Positions 1-12,169 of a stretch of DNA of 64,000 nt are shown in pieces. The position numbers were made by a program, and so were the translations under genes. A model generated the notes under the pieces. It was not told the DNA's origin and searched no databases. It saw only the letters and a list, made by a program, of their open reading frames with translations. This stretch comes from Chenopodium formosanum (lineage: Eukaryota; Streptophyta; Magnoliopsida; Caryophyllales; Amaranthaceae): NCBI GenBank assembly GCA_024500155.1, contig CM044856.1:51894303-51958302 (forward strand), written 5' to 3'. Numbering within the stretch: the stretch's first letter is position 1; the number at the start of each line of letters is the position of its first letter.

Positions 1-764
1 ATGTTGGTCCAGGAGTTGGGGGTAAGTTGCCAGAGCCCCAGGCCGTAGCCCCTCAAAATAGCCCTCACCGCCTGGTGAAGGGGGAAGCGAAGGCCGGCTT
101 TGAACGCCGCCTCGTAACAGCCAAAATAACTGTTGGCGTTCTGTTGATCATCCCCCCAGGCGATGGTGCCAAGTTCAGGCGGCACCCGGATCTTATACCC
201 GTCTCCTAGCGGGTGCATTTTCTTAAAATTCTCTAAGTTCTCCCCCATCTGGATCCGGTCCTTGGAGGAGACGTGGATGCTGAAGGGATCGTCCTTCTCA
301 CTCCACTTTTTCTTTTCTTCCTCCTCGCTATCCGGAAGAGGGGGCAAGTCATCGCTGCTCTCGGAGGTAGAGGCGGAGCTGTCACTCTCCGTCTCCCCCT
401 CGCTTTGGTCCATGGGGGCAGAGGCGGCATCGTCGCCGCCTTGGTCACACTCCTCTAGGAAAGAGTCAGCGGGGGTCGAAGGGGCGCGCGGAGGGGATCT
501 CTCCAGAGTCGTCTGATCTCCCTGATCAGACGTGTCTCCCTCATGCGTTTGGCCGCCTGAGCCTTCGCCTCTGTAATTTGGATCTGTGGCCGTCTGCATT
601 GTCCGAGCCATGGTGTCCTGCACAGACACATAACTAGTCGGAATCCATGGCAAAGGGTGGTCCCAACACCCCGAGCCGGCACTCCCAGTCCTAGACTCAG
701 TCGTCCCCGGTGACCGGCTGGACTCTAACCTAGGCTGTGCCGTGTGTGTTGGTGATGCATCCAT
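1..764 (-). CDS. antisense accessory ORF of a Tat-lineage LTR retrotransposon, 'putative gypsy-type transposon' domain (partial)
   Basis: Reading from ATG at 764 the frame is open to the window edge (at least 254 residues; C-terminus lies outside). The N-terminus is Ser/Thr/Pro rich (SRSPGTTESRTGSAG), followed by an acidic Glu/Asp/Ser stretch. The 5' half of the conserved block follows near the edge, with CYEAAFKAGLRFPLHQAV and later LWQLTPNSW, the pattern of the plant domain annotated as putative gypsy-type transposon protein. The same N-terminus recurs at 45158-45300, so the upstream ATG at 764 is preferred over the internal ATG at 611. It lies antisense to the LTR at 1081-1612, the place where Tat-lineage elements carry extra antisense ORFs. 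Function is unknown. Family assignment is from motif memory; the relation to the second copy is seen directly. Confidence 0.7.
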   Translation of the reverse strand, partial: MDASPTHTAQPRLESSRSPGTTESRTGSAGSGCWDHPLPWIPTSYVSVQDTMARTMQTATDPNYRGEGSGGQTHEGDTSDQGDQTTLERSPPRAPSTPADSFLEECDQGGDDAASAPMDQSEGETESDSSASTSESSDDLPPLPDSEEEEKKKWSEKDDPFSIHVSSKDRIQMGENLENFKKMHPLGDGYKIRVPPELGTIAWGDDQQNANSYFGCYEAAFKAGLRFPLHQAVRAILRGYGLGLWQLTPNSWTN

Positions 765-1080
765 TTATTGCAAGAAATATGTACAGGCGGTGAAAAAAGA
801 AAAGATCTGAGAGAGACAGAGACGGTACCTTTGTAGTGGTATCTGAAGGAGGGCGGGTCCGGCTGGGTTGCGGAAGAACAAAAGTTTCTTGCTTGCGCCT
901 GACTCAAACGGATGACTTCTGCTCTCTCAAAGTTTTTCTCTCTAGAAAATTTTTGTAAAACGTACAAAATTATGAGGGTAAAACGGCTATATATATGGGG
1001 TAAATACGGGGGCATTTCCGTAATTTACCTGGAAGGTGAACGGTTACTCTGTAACTGTAAAATTACCGCCAACCGAAGAG

Positions 1081-1612
1081 TGACATGTGTCACAGATGCC
1101 ACGTGGCATGCCACGTCACATCTGTGAGGGGCAAATGTTTAGGGTATTTTTACCCTGCCACGTGGTCCAATCAGAGGGTGACACGTGTCAGCCTCATATT
1201 GGTCCAAAATGGACCAACCCCTGTTTGACACGTGTCATTCCAGAGATAGAAGGGAAAAGGCGGCCTTCAGGCCCAAATCCCGAGAAAGTCGGAATACGGC
1301 GCAGCCCACCAATGATTAGGGTACAGTGACCTAATCAGGGGCAAGTCCCAAGGACCCTATAAATAGGGGGATGTCCCTCATTTTGAGGACACGTTTTTGA
1401 CCATTTATTACAACTGTATTCTCTGACACCAGAGAAACCTCTGAGCTTGGAATCCGAGCAGATACCCACCTAAATTTCCGTTCTCTTTATCCCGTTTCAA
1501 GTTACTAACTTGTGCGTCGGAGGCGGAGCACCACCCAACAGGTGTCTCCGTTGGTTTTGCAGGTACAGCTCACTGCAGATCAGTCTTCGTGTTGTAACTC
1601 TCCCGAGGGACA
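1081..1612 (+). mobile_element. LTR of Tat-lineage retrotransposon, copy 1
   Basis: This segment aligns along its length with the reverse complement of 44321-44875. It begins with TGACATGTGTCACAG, has four CACGTG-core motifs, TATAAATA at 1358-1365, and a U5-like stretch with ACTTGTGCGTCGGAGGCGG then TTTTGCAGGTAC, and ends near GTTGTAACTCTCCC...GACA. The U5 wording is typical of Tat elements. The exact ends are inferred from where the two copies stop matching. With the antisense ORF on its left it is most likely the 3' LTR of an element extending left of the window. It abuts the 3' side of FRS copy A, probably truncating it. Confidence 0.65.
1099..1365. promoter_or_regulatory. LTR U3 promoter: repeated CACGTG boxes plus TATA box
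   Basis: CACGTG cores occur in CCACGTGGC, GCCACGTGGTC and twice as ACACGTGTC, upstream of TATAAATA (1358-1365, pointing +). In the second copy the same set recurs, inverted, with TATAAATA at 44587-44594 on the - strand. CACGTG is the core recognised by plant bHLH and bZIP factors, so stress- or light-responsive transcription is a reasonable inference, not shown. Confidence 0.5.
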
Positions 1613-1619
1613 AAAAAAC

Positions 1620-1890
1620 ACCCAAAACAGGTAACTTTTATTACCAGAAAGGGTAACTATTAACAAAGAAAAGGTTGATTTAGTGGATAGAAAGGATAAG
1701 GTATACTTTTTTGGATAGATAGGGTAACTTTTATGCGTGAAAAGGGTAACTTTTATTGACAAAAGGGGTAACTTTTATTACCATAAAGCATAACTTTTAG
1801 TGGATATAAAGGATAACTTTTATGCATGAAAAGGGTCACTTTTATTCATGAAAAGGGTTACTTTTATACATTAAAAGGGTAACATAAGTT
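1620..1890. repeat. GGGTAACTTTTATGCAT-type array, 3' side of FRS copy A
   Basis: Degenerate units of about 18-25 bases, each with GGGTAACTTTTAT or a close variant followed by A-rich spacer. The array lies just downstream of the FRS copy A coding end, and FRS copy B has the matching array, inverted, at 21125-21435. The interval 1890-2034 is A/T-rich 3' UTR with no other signal. Confidence 0.7.
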
Positions 1891-3339
1891 GATGTTTCCA
1901 AGAATTAAACATCTGCTAATAAAAGTGTCAATCACATTTTCATTAAACTTGTCATAGAGTAAAAAAACAAAAGAAAAATAGTTTAACAATACAAGGTATA
2001 TTAATTTCGAAAAAAAAATGTTCTAAAAAAGATCTTAAAAGAGTCGTAAGTTAGGTGTCTTTAATCCAAATTCTGAATTTGGAGGTGGCAGTGCTGGTTT
2101 TCTTTTTCTCTTGCTTTTTTCAAATCCTTCATTTGCTCTCTTGCTTCTTCCTTTTGTTACAGCCCTTTTAGGATCAAGTATTTGTGGTACACTTGTGCTT
2201 GTACTCGATGCTGAAGAAATGTCAGTATTGCTTTGAGTGCTGTCTGCCACATCAGGAATGTTAGAAGCAGCTTTTGCACTTTCTTTCTGAGCAGCAATAG
2301 CAAGTAAGTCTTCCACCATTTTAAGACTGTTTCTGAAGCTTTCTTCCATAAATGCTCTTGTGTCTTCATTTTCTTGACTTTTTAAGATTACATTGTAGTA
2401 CTTCCTCATCATTGTTTTCCTCCATGGAATATATTGCTGTTTAGGATCCTGATTCTTCAACCTATCCCATGCCTCTGTTTTTGCAAACTTAGTCCATCTT
2501 TTTGAAACATACTTATCTGGTATTCTTGTTACTGAATGCAAATGTAGAATTCTGATGCAATGATAACATAACCATCCAGACGCTTCAAAATTTTTGCAAG
2601 TGCACCATACAGTTTGGCTCACATGTATATAGTTTACTTGATGTGCAGACCATGGCTTGTCTTCTAGTGTTACTTGATAAAGTAGGCATTCTTCATTACT
2701 GCCTAACAGCTGAACAGTTGTTGCCATAGAGTATCCAAACTCCTCTTCAAAATCTCTAAAGAGTGATAAAGTGAAAACATGTACATCAAAATCATGTAGG
2801 TTCATTTAAATTGCCATATATTAGGTGTAATTTATGTAGTTTTCAGTTAACTTTTTACCTGTGCAGCATGATTTAGCATTCCAGAGAGAGGCAATGAAGT
2901 GAATGCTATTGACTTGCTACAGGTAAACTCATCATATTTCTCTGTGCTTCTCCAACGATTGGTTGTCTTCTTAAATATGGTATAAAATTCTGTCAAAGTA
3001 GTTGCTTTACTTGCTCTGAATCCTATAGCATGATTAGTGCTTTCACTCCTTTGTGATGATAAGATTCCTGCTGAAAAGAAATCTCTACTAAGGGCAGGAC
3101 ACCATTTGTCTTTCAACTCATACACTCTTTTGTACCAAGAGTGTTCTGTCAACTCATATTTCTGCAACATTGCCTGCCACTTTTCTTCGAATTCTTGTTC
3201 TGTCACACACATCTTTAAGCACTGGTTGAATGCAAATTTGAATTCTTTGTCTTTTTTAAGAGCTCCAAATCTGGTTATGGCATTTTGCTCCAAATGCCAT
3301 ATACAAAGTCTATGCCTTGTATTAGGAATCACCTGCATT

Positions 3340-3430
3340 GAAAATAAAGGGGTCACTTTATGCTGTTAAAAGGGTTACTTTATGCACTAAAAGGGATAAC
3401 TTTATGCAGATAAAAGGGTAACTTTTATGT
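3340..3430. repeat. GGGTAACTTTT-type units in intron 2 of FRS copy A
   Basis: Four units of the GGGTAACTTTATGC type lie inside the short intron 3490-3333. The same units occupy the equivalent intron of copy B at 12170-12275 in the opposite orientation. Confidence 0.7.
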
Positions 3431-4529
3431 GAAAAGAAAAACTTTATTGTCAGATCTCAAATCTGTAAGATGTCAATATAAATCTTTTACCTCCAGAATT
3501 GCATTTGCCATTGCTTGGTCCTGGTCAGTGAATATTGAAGTTGGTTTTCTATCCTCCATAGCTTTGAAGAAGGTTTGTAATAACCACACAAATGAATCTG
3601 TTGTTTCATCCCCAATAAAAGCACATGCAAACATACAATTACGCTAGTGGTTATTTATGCCAACAAATGGAGCACATATAAGATTAAATCTGTTGGTTCT
3701 GTATGTTGTATCAAAGACCAGAACATCTCCATATATCCTATAGTCTTCTAGCATCATTGAATCTCTCCAAAAGATATTGCAAATTCTTCCTTCTTTGTCA
3801 AACTTCACTCTAAAAAAGAAGTTTGGATCCTCTGATTGTTCTTGACTTAAAATGTTCACTAAAGTTTGAGCATCTCCAGCCTCAATTTGTTCCATTCTTA
3901 ACCTTGAGCAGAAATTCAGGTGATCTACAACACTATGGCCTACATTCTGTTCTCCTCCAGCCTCTGTAGCCATGTAATAGTAAGTGTCCATTGTAGTTAA
4001 ACCTGAAGATTTCATTGTTTTGATTGCTTCAGCTTTTTCCTCTGTCATTTTTCTTTCAGAACGATGCAAATAATGCCAATGTGGCTTTGTTAGCTCGTGG
4101 TTATGCTGAATAACATGAAACACCACCTCAAACTGTCCTTCTTTATTCACTTTTGCTCTTATGCATGCCTTGCAATTTGATCTTGTAATGGCTACTTGTC
4201 TTGGCTTTCTTGCTTTTACATTTACATCCTCTTCATCAACCATTTCAACTAACTTTGTTTTCTTCTGACCTGAATGTCTCTTTCCCTCAGCAGAACACAC
4301 ATAGTTTTTCTCAGTTACTATTTTTGTGTGTTGTTTGAATCTAGTTGTATGTTTTCTTATTGAAAATCCCAATATAGCAGCATGTTTTTCATACAATTCC
4401 AAAATTTCTTCAAAAGTTTCTCTTACCACACCAACAAATGATCCTCTAAGATCTAAACCAGAAGCATCAATTGGATTTGTATCTGTTATTTAATACAAAC
4501 AAATCAGATAATAACCACAGCCAGCATAA

Positions 4530-4940
4530 AAAAAGGGTAACATTCGTGTGAAAATAGGGTAACTTTTATGCATGAAAAAGGTAACATTTAGGCATTCAAA
4601 GGGTTACTTTTTGCATACAATTTGAATTTTCAGCATACAATCTGAGTGTAACATTTGTGCATAAATAGGGTCACTTTTAAGCATGAAAAGGGTAACATTT
4701 AGACATTCAAAGGGTTACTTTTTGCATACAATCTGAATTTTCAGCATACAACATGAGTGTAACATTTGTGCATAAATAGGGTCACTTTTAAGCATGAAAA
4801 GGGTAACATTTAGGCAATCAAAGGGTTACTTTTTGCATGCAATCTCAAAAGTTCTGCATTCAATCTGAGGGTAACATTTAGGCATAAATAGGGTCACGTT
4901 TATGCATAAAAAGGGTAACAATTATGTATTCAAAGGGTTC
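4530..4940. repeat. GGGTAACTTTTATGCAT-type array in intron 1 of FRS copy A
   Basis: About fifteen units, several grouped in a higher-order repeat of about 120 bases that also contains TTTGCATACAATCTGA. It fills most of intron 1 (4977-4483) and matches 10755-11055 in copy B. Confidence 0.75.
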
Positions 4941-5293
4941 TTTTTTGCATACAATCTCAAAAATTTATAGAAATTACCTTCAGTTGCATTTGTTTTGGTT
5001 GTTTGTTCTGAATTTGAATCAATTGATTTATCAGGAACCACTTGATTTTCAGCATTGTGTATTGCGTCTTCTGCATTATCAATTGCTTCATTTGCATTAT
5101 CAATTGCTTCATCTGCATTGTCTGGATGGTTGAATATTGGTACGAATTCATCTTCAAAACAATAAGTTTCTTCTTCTTCAATAATCGATCGATTTAAATC
5201 GATTTCAAATTCAGTCTCAACTTGCCTCTGTTTTTGTAGTAATTCGTGAATGAGATTGCTGCATTTTGTTGTATCGAAAATCGAATTCTCCAT

Positions 5294-5596
5294 TGATGAT
5301 CAAATTCTGCAATTTGTAAGTTTTCTCAATTTTTTTCTCCTCGATTGATGATCGAATTCTTCTATTTGTGCGTTTTCTCACCTTTTTTCTCCTTGATTGA
5401 TGATCGATTTCTGCAATTTTTGCGTTTTCTAACCTTTTTTCTCCTCGATTGATGATCGTTTTTTTCAATTTTTGCGATTTCTCACTTTCTCTCTCCTCAA
5501 TGGATGATCGAGAGCTGCGTTTTCTCACTTTCTCTCTCCTCCATTGTTCTGCGTTTTTTTGAATTTTAGGTATAAAATTCCGCGATTTTAAATTCC

Positions 5597-5636
<40 letters not shown>

Positions 5637-5640
5637 GCAC
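5294..5640 (-). repeat. 5' leader repeats (about 52-base unit) of FRS copy A and poly-A tract
   Basis: Directly upstream of the start codon are about five units built on TTGATGATCGAATTCTGCAA plus GCGTTTTCTCAC. A homopolymer A tract follows at about 5603-5633. Copy B has the same leader at 10165-10420, spaced 51-53 bases, and the last unit abuts the ATG. Confidence 0.65.
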
Positions 5641-5690
5641 GTGAGAAAAACCCGATGTACAGTAAAAATACTGTACACCGGGTACATGCA
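5640..5690. repeat. outer 5' palindrome of FRS copy A
   Basis: GATGTACAGTAAAAATACTGTACACC forms a near-perfect hairpin beside GCACGTGAG. The matching segment at copy B is 9985-10045. Homology between the copies ends close outside this palindrome, so it probably marks the element terminus. I see no gene from 5690 to 6265. Confidence 0.5.
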
Positions 5691-6265
5691 AATGGAATTG
5701 TATAGTTTATTAATTATACTCTCTAAACCAGAGTTTGAATCCCATTGGTTTCTATTTTTTACTTTTTACTTATAAATTGACAGTCCAATTTAGAGGTAGG
5801 ATAGCCAAATGATAATAGGGTCATGGCCAAGGTTAAAGGGTCCTTAGTGGATAAGGTCTTTAATGAACAATACTCTCATTGGCAGATTCAATATAGGACG
5901 AAAATGGTTGTCCAATATAATAGATAAAATTTTAAAAAAAACAATAGATAATTGACTTGTGACTCGCATCGGCCTGACCTGGTCTTAGCCCTATAAAATG
6001 TGATTCTCTTTGACCCGACACGCTTAATAGCTATGGTCTAGTATGGTGGTAATGGGCGGCGTGGGGTGGAAGTAGTGGGGAATTGATGATAATGGAGTGG
6101 GTGATTATGGTTAGAGAAGCAGAGAAGGAAGGGAGGGGCGTAATGGTAATTTACTAAGTATAATCAGTTAACTCTTTTTTTAATATTTGAAAATTCGAGA
6201 TATCAGGTGAAAACCCCGTTTTATTTTAAAACAACACAAGTATTTTTTTTTTAAAAAAAATAATA

Positions 6266-6515
6266 CTTCCTCCGTTTTTTTTTGTTTCTACACTTTTATT
6301 TCACGGTTTCCTAGACAATTTTTTAAGCGGAGAGAGATAGAGAGGAAAATAAGATGGACCAATGTAGGTAGGAGAAAGATAGAGAGTAAGAAATGTCAAA
6401 AATAAAAAGCGTAATAACTATTTTTTTTTCTTTTTTTTTTTTTGAGGGAAGTGTAATAACTAATTAACAATTTTCAAATTAGAAAATTGTAGCAACTAAA
6501 TAGAAATGGAGGAAG
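6266..6515. mobile_element. Stowaway-like MITE
   Basis: A 250-base element bounded by TA on each side (6264-6265, 6516-6517). Its ends are imperfect inverted repeats, CTTCCTCCGTTTTTTTTTG on the left and CTTCCTCCATTTCTATTTAG on the right strand, typical of Tc1/mariner-derived Stowaway MITEs. It lies about 300 bases upstream of the LIM gene start, in its promoter region. Confidence 0.75.
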
Positions 6516-6812
6516 TAAATAAATAATAAAATTGGGGAGAAAAACGGAAAAGACAGCGGTGGTTACTAGTTAGGTGCTTTAAAATCGGACAAAATGATTG
6601 CCAAAAGACCTCTGCTTTCAATTATCCAACTTCTAACTTCTGCTTTTGGTCTCCGCAATCTCCTGCCAGCCCCACCACCACTCCTCTCCCTCATCTTTTC
6701 TTCCTCCCAAATTTTTCAAACAACCATTGCTAGCTCATTACAGGCTCTCGCATTTTCCTTCCAATTGCTTTTGTGATTGTAACACCATCTTTCTTTCTAA
6801 AGCAGGAGAAAA

Positions 6813-8497
6813 ATGGCTACAATCACAAGCACTAACCCCAAATGCAAGGCCTGTGATAAAACTGTCTATCTTGTTGATAAGCTTACCGCGGACAATAAGG
6901 TTTATCACAAAGCCTGTTTTCGTTGCCATCATTGCAAAGGCACCCTCAAGGTATTGCCCGTACTTTGAATTTTTCGTTGTTACATTTATATTTTCATTAC
7001 CTGAAACAATTTACGCAATACATAACTATAACTACGTTGTTGGATTGTACAAATTTCTCTAATGCAGATATCTCCATCTTGGATCTAGATCTTTTTAGCC
7101 GATGAATACAATATTGATTATTAGCTTGGTATAAAGTTACATTATCTATGTAACATCATTGGCCTTTTGACAATAACTGTTAGAGCTGTGTTACAATATC
7201 ATCAATTAGACTAATTGATCAGTATGTGTTGAAATTTCTATGTGGACTTGTGTATTGAATTGAATTGAAGGGAGAAAATATTGCAGATTTAGTTTTGAGT
7301 CTATAAATTTTGTTTTTTATGAGTCAAGTTTTGAGTCCATCATTCTGTGTAAGCAAACAGATTCTAGTTTGATGGGTCAACATTCAAGTTATCTGTGCAA
7401 CTTCTAGACCTTTAAGCATGGATATTGTAACAATGCTTAAATCAGGCAGATCTGAAACCAGATTGCATCATTTGTGAAATTTAGAATGCTTTGCTGAGAA
7501 ATGAAATTTGTTTTTGCAGCTTAGCAATTACAACTCCTTTGAAGGGGTGTTGTACTGCAGGCCGCATTTTGATCAGCTGTTCAAGCTAACTGGCAGCTTA
7601 GACAAAAGCTTCGAAGGTATACCGATTTAAGATCCTCAATCTTACAATACAAATACAGTAACAAATGAATATAGCTGTGATTTCTGGTGAATTATTATTT
7701 ATCAAATTCCGAATTTTGGTTTCAGGTACACCTAAAACAAAACCAGATAGACTCGTTGATAGTGAGGTATATCTTATAGGCTTTGTCATAATATAAGTGA
7801 ACATACACAATTACCCTGTTAATTCCGAGAGCTTGTTATAATATTCGATTTCTCATTTTGGGATAATGAATTACTTTGCTCAGAAACCTCCTAGCAAAGT
7901 CTCTTCCATGTTTGGTGGAACTAGAGATAAATGTGCGGGTTGCTCCAAGACTGCTTATCCAACTGAAAAGGTACTGCTCACTGTTCAAATGTATTCACTT
8001 TCTGTTTTATTTTAGGTCTTCAAATCTGTATTGTATATCAAAGAGATTAAACTGTCTTACATCTTCACCATGAATCTATGACCTTTCCTAAAAGACATGA
8101 CTATGCAAAGGGGAAAAAAAATAGTACTCCTTTTGTTTCATTGTATTAAAACATCCACAATATTTGCTGCAACTGGGCTAATCCTGATAAATGTTAATAA
8201 ATTTTGTAAGAAGTTGATTTTATGAAAGTACTTTTTAAGGGCTCAAAGTAAAGTGCACTATAAAAATGTTAAATCTTTTTGAAGGTGACGGTTAATGGCA
8301 GTGCTTATCATAAGAGCTGCTTCAAGTGCTTCCAAGGAGGATGCACAATAAGCCCCTCAAACTACATTGGCCATGAGGGCCGTCTGTACTGCAAACACCA
8401 CCATACTCAACTCATCAAGGAGAAGGGAAACCTTAGCCAGCTTGAGGGTGACCTGGAGAACTCAACAAAGGTCAGAGAAGTTGCCGCAGAGTCCTAA
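6813..8497 (+). CDS. WLIM1: plant LIM-domain protein, WLIM1 type
   Basis: Five coding exons join in frame: 6813-6950, 7520-7616, 7726-7766, 7884-7970 and 8285-8497, all with GT/AG borders, giving 191 residues, the usual plant LIM length. Two LIM domains are complete. LIM1 spans residues 11-62 with zinc ligands C11, C14, H32, C35, C38, C41, C59 and H62; LIM2 spans 109-160 with C109, C112, H130, C133, C136, C141, C157 and H160. The linker contains KSFEGTPKTKP and SSMFGGTRDKC, and the tail has IKEKGNLSQLEGD, as in WLIM1 rather than WLIM2. The family binds and bundles actin filaments and can enter the nucleus. A pyrimidine-rich leader from about 6600 contains short upstream ATGs; the 3' UTR runs to about 8760. 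No lesion is seen. This is one of two clear host genes. Confidence 0.93.
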
Positions 8498-8759
8498 CAA
8501 CGCTGATTTTTGTGTCTTCTTCACGTCTCTTTGTCTGTTGTTCATGCCTTGTACGTCAGATAAGAGAACACCCATTTTCTCTAAGTTTAGATTATTGGTT
8601 TTCACTCCAATAGAGACCTAAACCTCCAAAGTTGCTGTTTGTTGTGGTTGTAGATTTTGGTCATGATATTTTGAGTTGTGTTGTGTTGCATTGTGATGTT
8701 GTACCATGCAATATGCTGAAGCAATAATGTCCAATTTGAATCCAGTTTTGTAAAAAGTT

Positions 8760-9980
8760 CAATCCTTTTTGTATTACACAATTATTTTTTATTTTTTATC
8801 AAATACATATTTTACTCTCTCTCTCAAAGAGTAAACTGAGACCGAGCATAAACAAACTGTGGAAGATGTCCCTATACATTTCTTGAGACCCTAATGCCTT
8901 TGGTTGTTCTAGGGTCCATAGTGAAGTTATTAGGTGCTTCTAGGAGAAACTATTTCATGTGATGTAGCTAAGTGACAACAATCGAAGGGCCAAATAGGTT
9001 CCCAAAAAAAAATAAAAAATAGGTTGCCATTCTATTGATCCCTAAAACGTTGTCATCACATAAGAATTGAGAATTCGAGATCATGTGCTTGTGACTTGTA
9101 AGGTGTACTTTAATAATTTGGAATGTATATTATAGTTATTGTTGTTTGAATTTTGAAATTAAAGTCTTTTCAAACATCAAATAACCAAAAAGATCCACCA
9201 GAAAGATGCCAGCAATGCGGATAAATGCAGCAGCTATCTGATAGTGACATAACAGCTACATTTTCATAACTTAATTTGAAAACTGCTAGGCTCCAACTAC
9301 CAACCAGTGCAGGCCTTCGATTTACTTTCCTGCATAGGAAACACTAAAGAACTGTTTCTGTATATCACCTTAAAAAAATATGGGACTTTCCAGAAGTACA
9401 GGTTACACATGCAGTAAATTAAGATTGTCATCAAGTCAGAAAATCAGACGTGTGTGTAGATGGTGACTTGTAAACTCATATTGGATTAAAACTTCTTCCA
9501 TAACTCTGTTTCATAAAAAACTTCTTCCATAACTCATGAAGATCTTCAGTATTTGACACAGAAGATAGACAAACAGAAAATTGGCCGAGATTACATATCT
9601 GATTTTGTTTCCATTGTGCTCCTGTCTGGGCTCTGTCTATGTTCTTTGAAGTTTAGTTTTCTCCACATACTGAAAATTTTGGCAACTTAAAAAAATAAAT
9701 AAAATAAATAAAAAATGACATCTTCTGTTAGATAAACAACATTGAATTACTATTATGATAACGAACTTCTATATGTGATTTTGTGATGAAAGTCTTACCA
9801 CGATGTCCATGATAATGATTTTCCACCAATCAAAGAAGAATTCCGTTTACAAATTATATTGAGTACTTAAATGTAAATACCACCTTTAGGGTTACTTGGA
9901 GATAATGCCAATACCATGAACACTGACATAAATTCTCTTGGGTAAAGATATTTTTTTGCTATCATAGTATATAATTATCA
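8760..9980. other. intergenic, no gene seen
   Basis: AT-rich spacer between the LIM gene and the left end of FRS copy B. I found no long open frame, RNA gene or clear repeat boundary. Confidence 0.6.
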
Positions 9981-10057
9981 ATCCATTTTGCATGCACCCG
10001 GTGTACAGTATTTTTACTTTACATCGGACTGTTTGCACGTACCACTCATTTACTAGG

Positions 10058-10105
<48 letters not shown>

Positions 10106-10754
10106 AAAACAAAATCGCGAAATTTAATACCTCAAAATAAAAAAAATAAAAAAAAACGCAAAACAACAATGGAGGAGAGAGAAAGTGAGAAAACGCAGCT
10201 CTTGATCATCAATTGAGGAGAGAGAAAGTGAGAAAATGCAAAAATTGTAGAAATCGATCATCAATTGAGAAGAAAAAAGGTGAAAAAAACGCACAAATTG
10301 AAAATTTCGATCATCAAGTAAGGCAGAGAAAGTGAGAAAACTTACAAATTGCGGAATTCGATCATCAGTTGAGAAGAGAAAAAGTGAGAAAACGCACAAA
10401 TTGGAGAATTCGATCATCAATGGAAAATTCGACTTTCGATACCACAAATTGTAGCAATCTCATCCACGAATTGCTACAAAAACAGAGGTAAATTGAAACT
10501 GAATTTGAAATCGATTTAAATCGATCGATTATAGAATAAGAAGAAACTAAGAGTTTTGGAGATGAATTCGTACCAATATTCAACAATCCAAACAATGGAG
10601 ACGATGCAGGAGCAGTAATTAACAATGTAGAAGAAGCAATTGAGAATGCAGAAGAAGCAATTGAGAATGCAGAAAATCAAGTGGTTCCTGGCAAATCAAT
10701 TGATTCAAATTCAGAACAAACAACCAAATCAATTGCAGTTGAAGGTAATTTCTA

Positions 10755-11055
10755 TAAACATTTCAGATTGTATGCAAAAAGTAACCCTTTGTATGCCTTA
10801 AAGTTACCCTTTTCATGCATAAAAGTGACCCTATTTATGCACAAATGTTACCCTACGATTGTATGCAGAAAAGTAACCCTTTGTATGCCTTAAAGTTACC
10901 CTTTTCATGCATAAAAGTGAATCTATTTATGCACAAATGTTACCCTAAGATTGTATGCAGAAAATTCAGATTGTATGCAAAAAGTAACCCTTTGTATGCC
11001 TTAATGTTACCCTTTTCATGCATAAAAGTGACCCTATTTTCGAACAAATATTACC
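10755..11055. repeat. TTACCCTTTTCATGCATAAAAGTG array, intron 1 of FRS copy B
   Basis: About a dozen units of the form AAGTTACCCTTTTCATGCAT and AAAGTGACCCTATTTATGCA, grouped in about three higher-order copies. It is the inverted counterpart of 4530-4940. Confidence 0.75.
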
Positions 11056-12169
11056 ATTTTGTTTCCTCTAATTTGAATGATATGCTGCCTCTGGTTATAA
11101 TCTGATATATCTGTATTAAATTACAGATACAAATCCAATTCATGCTTCTGATTTAGATCTTAGAGGTTCATTTTTTGATGTGGTAAGAGAAACTTTTGAA
11201 GAAATTTTGATATTGTATGGAAAACATGCTGCTATACAGGGGTTTTCAATACGAAAACATACAACTAGATACCATACACACATAAAAGTTGTAACTGGGA
11301 AAAATTATGTGTGTTGTGCTGAAGGAAAGAGAAATTCAGGTTACAAGAAAACAAAGTTAGTTGAAATGGTTAATGAAGAGGATGTGAATGTAAAAACAAG
11401 AAAGCCAAGACAAAGTAGTCATTACAAGATCAAATTGCAAGGCATGCATAAGAGCAAAAGTGAATAAAGAAGGAAAGTTTGAGGTAGTGGCTCATGTTAT
11501 TCAGCATAACCATGAGCTAACAAGGTCACAGTGGCATTATTTGCATCGTTCTGAAAGAAAAATGACAGAAGAAAAAGCTGAAGCAATAAAACAATGAAAT
11601 CTTCAGGTCTAACTACAATTGACACTTACAATTACATGGCTACAGAGGCTGGGGGAGAACAAAATGTAGGTCATAGTGTTGTAGATCACCTGAATTTTTG
11701 CTCAAGGTTAAGAATGGAACAAATTAAGGCTGGAGATGCTCAAACTTTAGTGAACATTTTAAATCAGGAACAATCAAAGGATCCAGACTTCTTTTTTAGA
11801 GTGAAGTTTGACAAGGAAGAAAGAATTTCCAATATCTTTTGGAGAGATTCAATGATGCTAGAAGACTATAGGATATATAGAGATGTGCTTGTCATTGATA
11901 CAACATACAGAACCAATAGATATAATCTTATATGTGCTCCATTTGTTGGAATAAATAATCACTGGCATAATTGTATGTTTGCATGTGCTTTTATTGGGAT
12001 GAAAAAACATATTCATTTGTGTTGCTAATAGAAACATTCTTGAAAGCTATGGAGAATAGAACACCAACTTCAATATTCACTGATCAGGACCAAGCAATGC
12101 CAAATGCAATTGAGCAGGTAAAAGATTTATATTGACATTTTACAGATTTTAAACTCTGACAATAATGTT

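Larger units (their letters stand above)
2035..5293 (-). pseudogene. FAR1-related (FRS) Mutator-type transposase, copy A
   Basis: Four exons by comparison with copy B: 5293-4978, 4482-3491, 3332-2859 and about 2780-2035. Exon 1 is acidic with DEAIDNANEAIDNAE-type repeats. Exon 2 has the FAR1 DNA-binding region (SNCKACIRAKVNKEGQ, then HNHEL) and the start of the MULE transposase core (DTTYRTNRFNLICAPFVG). Exon 3 continues the core (IPNTRHRLCIWHLEQN, GILSSQRSESTNHA). Exon 4 has the SWIM zinc finger (CTC...CYH in WCTCKNFEASGWLCYH) and a basic C-terminus. Two lesions are visible: TGG to TAG after GINNH at 3644-3646, and the acceptor before exon 4 reads AT where copy B reads AG. FAR1/FHY3 family proteins derive from Mutator-like transposases; the repeats and a second copy nearby indicate a transposon, not a host regulator. 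Confidence 0.85.

Noticed and set aside
163..516. Open frames on + and on other phases across 1-700
   Set aside because: They are shadows of the - strand accessory ORF, which is supported by a second diverged copy and by conserved residues.
1620..1890. Telomere-like repeat (GGGTAA resembles the plant telomere unit)
   Set aside because: Units are 18-25 bases with T-rich spacers and occur in introns; they are not tandem 7-mers.
4530..4940. CRISPR-like spaced repeats
   Set aside because: Units are degenerate, spacers are not unique, and the setting is an intron in a plant genome.
5217..5687. 156-residue frame over the FRS leader
   Set aside because: Made of the 52-base leader repeats and a poly-Phe run from the poly-A tract; no domain.
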